Of a stretch of DNA of 40,312 nt, positions 33,741-40,312 are shown in pieces. A program made the position numbers and the translations under genes. The DNA lies in the NCBI RefSeq assembly GCF_015159745.1, contig NZ_JADDOJ010000035.1, positions 1 to 40,312 of the forward strand, given 5' to 3'. This DNA comes from Ramlibacter aquaticus (GTDB lineage: Bacteria; Pseudomonadota; Gammaproteobacteria; Burkholderiales; Burkholderiaceae_C). Under the pieces are notes generated by a model. It was not told the DNA's origin. It saw only the letters and a list, made by a program, of their open reading frames with translations, and made no database searches. Position 1 is the first letter of the stretch, and the number at the start of each line of letters is the position of its first letter.

Positions 33741-36584
33741 TTATCCGGCGCCCGTCCCATAGCCGGCGGCCGGCTTCGGTGTTCCCCCACGCAGGATGCG
33801 CACGGCGCAGTACTTGAACTCCGGGATCTTCCCGAACGGGTCCAGCGCGGCGTTGGTCAGCTGGTTCGCCGCCGCCTCGTAGTACGCGAAGGGAATGAAC
33901 ACCGCGCCGCTGGGCGTGCCGTCGTCGCGCCGCAGGTGGATGGCCACCTCGCCGCGCCGCGAGCGCACGGTGATCACGTCGCCGGGCGCGAGCTGCATGG
34001 ACTCCATGTCGGCGCCGTTCATGGACGCGGTGGCCAGCGGCTCGATCGCGTCCAGCACCGTCGCGCGGCGCGTCATGCTGCCGGTGTGCCAGTGTTCGAG
34101 CTGGCGGCCCGTGATCAGCACGAAGGGGTAGTCGGCATCGGGCCGCTCGGCAGCCGGGATGATGTCGGCCGGCACCAGCTTCACGCGGCCGTCCGCGGTC
34201 GGGAAACTGTCGGCGAAGACGATGGGCTGTCCCGGGTCGTCCTCGGACAGGCAGGGGTAGGTGACGCTGGACTCGCGCTGCAGGCGCTCCCAGCTGATGC
34301 CGCTGATCGCGGCATGCATGGCCTGGCGCATCTCCTCGTACACCGCAGCCACGCCGCATTCGTCGCCGGCGTAGTCCCAGGTCAGGCCCATGCGGCGCGC
34401 GATCTCCTGGATGATCCAGAGGTCGGGCTTGGCATCGCCGGGCGGCGTGAGCGCGCGGCGGCCCAGCTGCACCATGCGGTCGGTGTTGCTCACCGTGCCG
34501 GTCTTCTCGGGCCAGGCCGAGGCCGGCAGCACCACGTCGGCCAGCCAGGCCGTCTCGGTCATGAAGATGTCCTGCACCACCAAGTGCTCCAGGCTCGCCA
34601 GCGCGTGGCGCGCATGGTTCAGGTCCGGGTCGCTCATGGCCGGGTTCTCGCCCATGACGTACATGCCGCGGATCTTGTGCGGGTCGCTGTCGTCCGCCAG
34701 GGCCTTGTGCATGATCTCGACCACGGTGTAGCCGGGCGTCGCATCCAGGCGGGTGCCCCAGAAATCCTCGAACCAGCGGTGCACACCGGCGTCGTCCACG
34801 CGCTGGTAGTTCGGGAACATCATGGGGATCAGGCCCGCATCGCTCGCGCCCTGCACGTTGTTCTGGCCGCGCAGCGGATGCAGGCCGGTGCCGGGCCGGC
34901 CGATCTGGCCGGTCACGGTGGACAGCGCGATCAGGCAGCGCACGTTGTCGGTGCCGTGCACGTGCTGGCTCACGCCCATGCCCCAGAGGATCATCGCCCC
35001 CTTGGCCTTGGCGAAGGCCCGCGCCACCTCGCGCAGCGTCTGCGCCGGAATGCCGCAGATGGGCGCCATGGCCTCGGGGCTGTAGGCCTTCACGTTCTGG
35101 CGCAGGGCCTCGAAGTTGTCGGCGCGCTCGCGCACGAAACTCTCGTCGGCCAGGCCCTCCTCGATCACCGTGTGGATCAGGGCGTTCAGCATCGCCACGT
35201 CGGTGTCGGGCTTGAACTGCATCACGCGCCAGGCGTGGCGGCCCAGGTCGGTCACGCGCGGGTCGGCCAGCACGATCTTCGTGCCGTTCTTCGCCGCGTT
35301 CTTCATCCAGGTGGCGGCCACCGGGTGGTTGGCGGTCGGGTTGGAGCCGATCACCATCACCAGCTCGGCGTGCGCCACGTCGTTCACGGGGTTGCTCACC
35401 GCGCCGGAGCCCACGCCTTCCAGCAGCGCCGCCACGGACGAGGCATGGCACAGCCGGGTGCAGTGGTCGACGTTGTTGCTCTGGAAGCCGGTGCGCACCA
35501 GCTTCTGAAACAGGTAGGCCTCCTCGTTGCTGCCCTTGGCGGAGCCGAAGCCCGCCAGCGACTTGGGGCCGTGGCCGTCCCGCAGCGTGCGCAGCTTGCC
35601 GGCGGCGAATTCGAGCGCCTCTTCCCAGCTCGCCTCGCGGAAGACCTCGCTCCAGTGCGAGGGCCGCGGCGCCTCGCCGTCGTCCTTGGGCACGCCGGGC
35701 TTGCGGATCAGCGGCTTGGTCAGGCGCTGGTCGTGGTGCACGTAGTCGAAGCCGAAGCGGCCCTTGACGCACAGGCGGCCGTGGTTGGCCGGGCCGTCGC
35801 GCCCGTCCACGCTCACGATGTGCTCGTCCTTCACGTTGTAGGTGATGAGGCAGCCGACCCCGCAGAAGGGGCAGACCGAATCGACCTTGCGGTCCACCAC
35901 CTGAGAGCCGACCTGGCTCTTGGGCATGAGCGCGCCCGTGGGGCAGGCCTGCACGCATTCGCCGCAGGCGACGCAGGTGCTGTCGCCCATGGGGTCGTCC
36001 AGGTCGAACACGATCTTGGAATGCGAGCCCCGCATCGCATAGCCGATCACGTCGTTCACCTGCTCCTCGCGGCAGGCGCGCACGCAACGGTTGCACTGGA
36101 TGCAGGCGTCGAGGTTCACCGCCATGGCCGGATGGCTCATGTCGGCGGCGGGCTGCTCGCGGCGCAGCGCCGTGAGGGCGGGGCGCGGCTGCACGTCCAG
36201 GCGGTCGGCCCAGAGGCTGAGCTCACCGTGCTGGCCCTGGGGCTGGCCCACGGCGTCGTTCCACTTGTAGCCAGCTTCGGGGAGGTCGGCCAGCAGCATC
36301 TCGACCACCATGGCCTGGCTCTTGCGCGCTCGCTCGCTCGTGGCCTGCACCTTCATGCCGGGCGTGACGGCGCGGCAGCAGCTGGGCGCGAGGGTGCGCT
36401 CGCCGTCGATCTCGACCACGCAGGCGCGGCAGTTGCCGTCCGGGCGCAGGCCGTCCTTGTAGCAGAGGTGAGGGATGTCCAGCCCGGAGCGGCGTGCCGC
36501 TTGCAGGATGGTCTCGCCCTCCAGCGCCTGGGCAGGCCGCCCGTCGAGCTGGAAGTCGATCAGGGGCAGGTCACGCGATTTCAT
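33741..36584 (-). CDS. fdsA: NAD-linked formate dehydrogenase alpha subunit FdsA
   Basis: A 947-residue cytoplasmic molybdoenzyme of the FdsA/NuoG type. The N-terminal [2Fe-2S] domain uses Cys41, 52, 55 and 69/70. [4Fe-4S] motifs follow at CIQCNRCVRAC (161-171), CVACGECVQACP (204-214) and CPFCGVGC (238-245) with Cys272. The catalytic ligand is Cys379 in NNVDHCTRLCHASSV. The C-terminal half has the MGD-binding segments (HWHTGSMTRRATVLDAIEPL). No Tat signal. It overlaps the fdsB-like gene by 14 bp. Confidence 0.95.
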   Translation of the reverse strand: MKSRDLPLIDFQLDGRPAQALEGETILQAARRSGLDIPHLCYKDGLRPDGNCRACVVEIDGERTLAPSCCRAVTPGMKVQATSERARKSQAMVVEMLLADLPEAGYKWNDAVGQPQGQHGELSLWADRLDVQPRPALTALRREQPAADMSHPAMAVNLDACIQCNRCVRACREEQVNDVIGYAMRGSHSKIVFDLDDPMGDSTCVACGECVQACPTGALMPKSQVGSQVVDRKVDSVCPFCGVGCLITYNVKDEHIVSVDGRDGPANHGRLCVKGRFGFDYVHHDQRLTKPLIRKPGVPKDDGEAPRPSHWSEVFREASWEEALEFAAGKLRTLRDGHGPKSLAGFGSAKGSNEEAYLFQKLVRTGFQSNNVDHCTRLCHASSVAALLEGVGSGAVSNPVNDVAHAELVMVIGSNPTANHPVAATWMKNAAKNGTKIVLADPRVTDLGRHAWRVMQFKPDTDVAMLNALIHTVIEEGLADESFVRERADNFEALRQNVKAYSPEAMAPICGIPAQTLREVARAFAKAKGAMILWGMGVSQHVHGTDNVRCLIALSTVTGQIGRPGTGLHPLRGQNNVQGASDAGLIPMMFPNYQRVDDAGVHRWFEDFWGTRLDATPGYTVVEIMHKALADDSDPHKIRGMYVMGENPAMSDPDLNHARHALASLEHLVVQDIFMTETAWLADVVLPASAWPEKTGTVSNTDRMVQLGRRALTPPGDAKPDLWIIQEIARRMGLTWDYAGDECGVAAVYEEMRQAMHAAISGISWERLQRESSVTYPCLSEDDPGQPIVFADSFPTADGRVKLVPADIIPAAERPDADYPFVLITGRQLEHWHTGSMTRRATVLDAIEPLATASMNGADMESMQLAPGDVITVRSRRGEVAIHLRRDDGTPSGAVFIPFAYYEAAANQLTNAALDPFGKIPEFKYCAVRILRGGTPKPAAGYGTGAG

Positions 36585-38292
36585 GGGGGAAGTACTTCTG
36601 CACGCAGCGGATCGGGTTGGGGGCGGCCTGGCCGAGGCCGCAGATGGAGGCGTCGGCCATCACCTGCGAGAGGTCCTCGAGCAGGGCCTGGTCCCAGCGG
36701 GGCGCTTCCATCAGCACGGCCGCCTTGGCCGTGCCCACGCGGCAGGGCGTGCACTGGCCGCAGCTCTCGTGGGCGAAGAAACGCATCATGTTCAGCGCCG
36801 CCTCGCGCGCGCTGTCCTGGTGGCCCAGCACGATCACGGCGGCCGAGCCGATGAAGCAGCCGTGCGGCTGCAGGGTGTCGAAGTCCAGCGGCACGTCGCC
36901 CAGGCTGGCCGGCAGGATGCCGCCCGAGGCACCGCCCGGCAGGTAGGCATAGAAGTCGTGCCCGTCCTGCATGCCGCCGCAGTATTCGGCGATCAGTTCG
37001 CGCACGCTGATGCCGGCGGGCGCCAGCTTCACGCCCGGGTTCTTCACCCGGCCGCTGACGCTGAAGCTGCGCAGGCCCTTGCGGCCGTTGCGGCCGTGGC
37101 CGGCGAACCAGTCGGCGCCTTTCTGGACAATGTCGCGCACCCAGTAGAGCGTCTCGAAGTTGTGTTCCAGCGTGGGCCGGCCGAACAGGCCGACCTGCGC
37201 GATGTAGGGCGGCCGCATGCGCGGCTCGCCGCGCTTGCCCTCGATGCTCTCGATCATGGCCGACTCTTCGCCGCAGATGTAGGCCCCGGCGCCGCGCCGC
37301 AGCTCGATGAGCGGCAGCGGGCACGGCGGGTCGGCCTGCAAGGCGGCGATCTCGGCCTCGAGCAGCTTGCGCGCGTCGTGGTATTCGTCGCGCAGGTAGA
37401 TGTAGCAGGCGTCGATGCCGACCACCCGGGCCGCCACCAGCATGCCTTCCAGGAAGCGATGCGGGTCCCGCTCCAGGTAGGTCCGGTCCTTGAAGGTGCC
37501 GGGCTCGCCCTCATCGATGTTCACCGCCATCAGGCGCGGCGCGGGCTGGTCGCGCACGATGCGCCACTTGCGGCCGGCCGGGAAGCCTGCGCCGCCCAGG
37601 CCGCGCAGGCCGGAATCCTCCATGGCCTTGAGCACCGCCTCGGGGTCCGCCTGGCCCTGGGCCAGCGCGGCGGCCAGGGCATAGCCGCCCTGCGCGCGGT
37701 ACTCGGCCAGGCGCACCGCCTCCGGCAGCGAAGGCGGGGCCCCCGCCGCGCAGGCAGCCACCTTCTCGGGCGTGGCGCAGGCCACGGCCTGCTGCCCCAC
37801 CGCCACCGCCGGCGCCTGTTCGCAACGGCCGATGCAGGGCGCCGGGATCACGCGCACGTCCGTGCCCAGGATCGCCGGCAGCTTCTCCAGCAGCGCCGCG
37901 GCGCCCGCCATCTCGCAGGACAGCCCGTCGCAAACGCGCACCGTCAGTTGCGCCGGCGTCTCGCCCGCGCGCACGATGTCGAAGTGGTGGTAGAAGCTCG
38001 CCACCTCGAACACCTCGGCCATGGGCACGTTCATCTCCCGCGCCAGCGCCACCAGGTGGCGCTCGTGCAGGCCGCGGAACGCGTCATTGAGCTTGTGCAG
38101 GTGCTCGATGAGCAGGTCGCGGCGGTGCCCAGCCTCGGGCCGGGGCCCGATGAGCGCACGCACCTCCTCGAGGGCCGCCTCCTCGGGCTGGCGCCCCTTG
38201 AGACGGCTCTTGCGACGGATGCGTTGGCGCAGCTCCTCGGCGGTGGCCACCGCCACCGCCTGGATTTCGCTGCCGGGAGCGGGATGGTTCAT
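36571..38292 (-). CDS. fdsB: Fused NuoE/NuoF-like subunit (FdsG-FdsB type) of NAD-linked formate dehydrogenase
   Basis: A 573-residue fusion. Residues about 15-165 form a NuoE/FdsG-type thioredoxin-like domain with a [2Fe-2S] set Cys121, 126, 153 and 157. Residues about 195-573 are NuoF-like: GLGGAGFPAGRKW, NIDEGEPGTFKDR for FMN and NADH, and the N3 cluster CGQCTPC plus a late Cys (Cys511, 514, 517, 551). Passes electrons from FdsA to NAD+. No separate FdsG gene or FdsD is seen nearby. Confidence 0.92.
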   Translation of the reverse strand: MNHPAPGSEIQAVAVATAEELRQRIRRKSRLKGRQPEEAALEEVRALIGPRPEAGHRRDLLIEHLHKLNDAFRGLHERHLVALAREMNVPMAEVFEVASFYHHFDIVRAGETPAQLTVRVCDGLSCEMAGAAALLEKLPAILGTDVRVIPAPCIGRCEQAPAVAVGQQAVACATPEKVAACAAGAPPSLPEAVRLAEYRAQGGYALAAALAQGQADPEAVLKAMEDSGLRGLGGAGFPAGRKWRIVRDQPAPRLMAVNIDEGEPGTFKDRTYLERDPHRFLEGMLVAARVVGIDACYIYLRDEYHDARKLLEAEIAALQADPPCPLPLIELRRGAGAYICGEESAMIESIEGKRGEPRMRPPYIAQVGLFGRPTLEHNFETLYWVRDIVQKGADWFAGHGRNGRKGLRSFSVSGRVKNPGVKLAPAGISVRELIAEYCGGMQDGHDFYAYLPGGASGGILPASLGDVPLDFDTLQPHGCFIGSAAVIVLGHQDSAREAALNMMRFFAHESCGQCTPCRVGTAKAAVLMEAPRWDQALLEDLSQVMADASICGLGQAAPNPIRCVQKYFPHEIA

Positions 38293-38317
38293 GGAAAGCG
38301 TGCCGGGAGTCGTCGTA

Positions 38318-40003
38318 TCAGTGGAAGAACTTGGCCGCCGCCAGCAGGGTGCGGTAGACGCCCCAGGCCAGCGGGATGCCCACGGCCAGCCAGGCCAGCC
38401 AGACCTTGGCGGCCGGCGTGCTGTCGGCGCGTGCCTGGACGGCCTCCATGCCGGCTTCGGCGGCGCGGGCCTTCTCGTGCGCGAGGCGCTTCTCTTCCTC
38501 CAGCTCGGCCTCGCCCATGAACCACTTGGGGTCCAGCGGGCGCACCAGCAGGTTGCAGATGAAGCCGATCACCAGCATGCCCACCAGGATGTACATGGTC
38601 TGGTTGTAGACCTGCTCGCGCGGGATGCCCAGGCCGAGCTGGTACTCGCGCATGTAGTTCACCACCACCGGGCCCAGGATGCCCGCCGTGGCCCAGGCCG
38701 TCAGCAGGCGGCCGTGGATGGCGCCCACGAACTGGGTACCGAACAGGTCGGCCAGGTAGGCCGGCACGGTGGAGAAGCCGCCACCGTACATGGACAGGAT
38801 CACGCAGACCGCACCCACGAAGAGCAGCTTGTTGCCGGCGGCCGCGGAGTGCGGCAGGCTGGCGTACAGCACGCCACCGAGCACGAAGAAGACGAAGTAG
38901 GTCATCTTGCGGCCCAGCTTGTCGGACAGGCTGGCCCAGAAGAAGCGGCCGCCGATGTTGAACAGCGACAGCAGCGCCGCGAAGCCGCCGGCCACGCCGG
39001 CGATGGCCGCGAGCTGGGCCTTGTCCAGCTCACCGAACTTCTTGGGCACGTCGATCAGCGCGCCGCCGAACACTTCCTGCAGCATGGGCGAGGCCATGCC
39101 GATCACGCCGATGCCCGCGCTCACGTTCATGGTCAGCACCATCCAGATGAGCCAGAACTGCGGAATGCGCCAGACGTTCTTCACGTGCACGTGGTTGGCC
39201 GTGATCATGGTGTTGGTGGTCTGCGCCGCCGGCGGGGTCCAGCCGGCCGGCTTCCAGCCCGTGGCGGGCACGCGGTAGCCGAAGGCGCCGCCGATCATGA
39301 AGACGAAATAGACCACGGCCATGACGACGAAGGTCTGCAGCACGCCCACGTCGGTGGGGGTGGAGAAGTGCTTCATCAGGTCCACCGCCAGGGGCGAGCC
39401 GATCATCGCGCCGCCGCCGAAGCCCATGATGGCCATGCCGGTGGCCATGCCGCGGCGGTCGGGGAACCACTTGATCAGCGTGGAGACGGGCGAGATGTAG
39501 CCCAGCCCCAGGCCGATGCCGCCGATAACGCCCGAGCCGAGGATCATCAGCCAGAACTGGTGCAGGTGGATGCCCAGCGCCGACATCAGCATGCCGCCGC
39601 ACCAGCACAGGGCGGACACCACCCCGGCCTTGCGCGGGCCGGCGCGTTCCAGCCAGCCGCCCCAGATGGCGGCGGCGCAGCCGAGGAACACGAAGAACAG
39701 GGTGTACATCCAGCCCAGGGTGGCGATGCGCCAGTCGCAGCCGCTGGCGAACAGCTCGGCCATGAAGCTCATGTCCTTGGGGCAGGCCGTGCCGGTGCCG
39801 GCGGTGGAGAGCGCCTTGGACAGCGGCAGCCAGAACACGGAGAAGCCGTAGGCCATGCCGATGCACAGGTGGATGGCCAGCGCCGCGGGCGGCACCAGCC
39901 ACCGGTTGAAGCCCGGGCCCGCGATGATGCGTTCCTTGTCGAGGACGCCGTAGGACTGGGACGCTCCGGCCGGCCGGCCGCCGGCACCGAGAACTGATGA
40001 CAT
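38318..40003 (-). CDS. OFA-family MFS transporter (oxalate/formate antiporter-like)
   Basis: A 561-residue major facilitator of the oxalate:formate antiporter family. About 12-14 helices, with the MFS loop GLGYISPVSTLIKWFPDRRG between helices 4 and 5, typical of the OFA group, and a second bundle after a 50-residue central loop. Likely takes up or exchanges formate or oxalate. First gene of the formate cluster, 25 bp before the fdsB gene. Start ATG 40003 has AGGAGA about 8 nt upstream. Confidence 0.92.
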   Translation of the reverse strand: MSSVLGAGGRPAGASQSYGVLDKERIIAGPGFNRWLVPPAALAIHLCIGMAYGFSVFWLPLSKALSTAGTGTACPKDMSFMAELFASGCDWRIATLGWMYTLFFVFLGCAAAIWGGWLERAGPRKAGVVSALCWCGGMLMSALGIHLHQFWLMILGSGVIGGIGLGLGYISPVSTLIKWFPDRRGMATGMAIMGFGGGAMIGSPLAVDLMKHFSTPTDVGVLQTFVVMAVVYFVFMIGGAFGYRVPATGWKPAGWTPPAAQTTNTMITANHVHVKNVWRIPQFWLIWMVLTMNVSAGIGVIGMASPMLQEVFGGALIDVPKKFGELDKAQLAAIAGVAGGFAALLSLFNIGGRFFWASLSDKLGRKMTYFVFFVLGGVLYASLPHSAAAGNKLLFVGAVCVILSMYGGGFSTVPAYLADLFGTQFVGAIHGRLLTAWATAGILGPVVVNYMREYQLGLGIPREQVYNQTMYILVGMLVIGFICNLLVRPLDPKWFMGEAELEEEKRLAHEKARAAEAGMEAVQARADSTPAAKVWLAWLAVGIPLAWGVYRTLLAAAKFFH

Positions 40004-40059
40004 GCGTTTGTCTCCTGCTGTGGTTATGGGCCGGAGTGTGCGGCGGTGTCACAGGCCCG

Positions 40060-40075
40060 GTCAAATTGTTTTGAC
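40060..40075. promoter_or_regulatory. Inverted repeat GTCAAA-N4-TTTGAC in the divergent promoter region
   Basis: GTCAAA (40060-40065) and TTTGAC (40070-40075) are separated by TTGT, 57 bp upstream of the OFA transporter start. An operator is plausible; it does not match the FNR box TTGAT-N4-ATCAA. Confidence 0.4.
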
Positions 40076-40085
40076 GCATCCGGTG

Positions 40086-40100
40086 ATTCATTTTGTGAAT
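40086..40100. promoter_or_regulatory. Candidate LysR-type box ATTCA-N5-TGAAT
   Basis: ATTCA and TGAAT flank TTTTG, and the motif fits the LysR T-N11-A rule (TTC...GAA). It is 10 bp from the inverted repeat at 40060-40075 in the 226-bp region between the OFA transporter and the right-edge lipoprotein gene. Formate clusters of related bacteria are often controlled by a LysR-type regulator; none is encoded in the window. Confidence 0.45.
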
Positions 40101-40229
40101 GCTGCAGCGCAGTAACTCGAGCGCATCAAATGAGTGTGCAAGCGATTCGGCTGTGAGCACGCGCGTCCGTGGCCACCCGCCGCGCGGCGTCCACCCCAGA
40201 ATGGGCCGGCATCACGCAAGGAAGCCACC

Positions 40230-40312
40230 ATGCACAGGAGAACCGTCCTGCTGGGCCTGCCGGCCCTGGGACTTGCCGCCTGCGGCGGCGGCGGCGACCC
40301 GCCCATCGCCGC
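40230..40312 (+). CDS. Lipoprotein, C-terminus beyond right edge
   Basis: The frame opens at ATG 40230 with AAGGAAG about 8 nt upstream and stays open to the window edge (27 complete codons). The N-terminus MHRRTVLLGLPALGLAACG has an Arg pair, a hydrophobic core and the lipobox LAAC, followed by a Gly run, so it is a lipoprotein, possibly Tat-exported. The mature sequence is outside the window, so no function is assigned. It is divergent from the OFA transporter gene. Confidence 0.72.
   Translation, partial: MHRRTVLLGLPALGLAACGGGGDPPIA

Noticed and set aside
33936..36854. A 972-codon plus-strand open frame
   Set aside because: It lies entirely opposite fdsA and the start of the following gene. 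The product is rich in Arg/His/Ala with no domain.

Overview
The window looks like chromosomal DNA of a high-GC betaproteobacterium, most likely order Burkholderiales, family Comamonadaceae (Ramlibacter/Variovorax/Acidovorax-like). This is inferred from codon bias, from gene order such as ispH-FKBP next to radC-smr and umuDC-serS-tRNA-Ser, and from the type of formate dehydrogenase cluster. No insertion sequence, phage gene, CRISPR array or rRNA was seen. The long ORFs antisense to real genes are GC-rich shadows.

Layout. 1-6299: envelope and housekeeping genes. These are a partial secreted protein, a lipoprotein of the type I phosphodiesterase/alkaline phosphatase superfamily with a candidate Pho box, an ArnT/PMT-like membrane glycosyltransferase, a DUF937-like protein, a DUF4197 exported protein, a PsiF-repeat protein and a small hypothetical. 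6530-7207: a nitroreductase. 7250-12672: a compact periplasmic redox locus. A histidine kinase/OmpR regulator pair diverges from a b-type cytochrome, a sulfite-oxidase-fold (MsrP/YedY-like) molybdoenzyme, a methionine-rich MXKDX pentapeptide-repeat protein and a CcdA-thioredoxin fusion (DipZ). 12698-19776: tRNA-Ser(CGA), serS and the SOS operon umuDC with a near-perfect LexA box, then a threonine-dehydratase-like enzyme, ispH and an FKBP isomerase; radC and an Smr-domain gene run the other way. 19777-20130: a gene-free convergent interval holding six 20-bp degenerate tandem repeats and a 22-bp perfect hairpin. 20131-23071: a truncated haemoglobin and an FtsX-type permease.

23193-40003: about 16.8 kb of co-directional, mostly overlapping minus-strand genes devoted to formate. 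In transcription order they are an OFA-family transporter; a soluble NAD-linked formate dehydrogenase (fused NuoE/NuoF-like subunit and FdsA); accessory genes (DUF3305, DUF3306, a 699-aa poly-ferredoxin, a TorD-type chaperone); a Tat-exported membrane-linked formate dehydrogenase (small Tat protein, alpha, beta, small lipoprotein, gamma); a small secreted protein; and fdhD. One cluster therefore encodes a cytoplasmic NADH-producing and a periplasmic quinone-linked formate oxidation route, sharing one visible FdhD and one TorD-type chaperone. The right edge holds the start of a divergent lipoprotein gene.

Most worth a second look: the two-component/MsrP-like/Met-rich peptide/DipZ locus, which resembles hypochlorite- or methionine-sulfoxide-scavenging systems; the uncharacterised accessory genes in the formate cluster; and the tandem-repeat/hairpin interval. 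Start codons were chosen by reading frame, overlap and ribosome-binding sites. No database search was possible.
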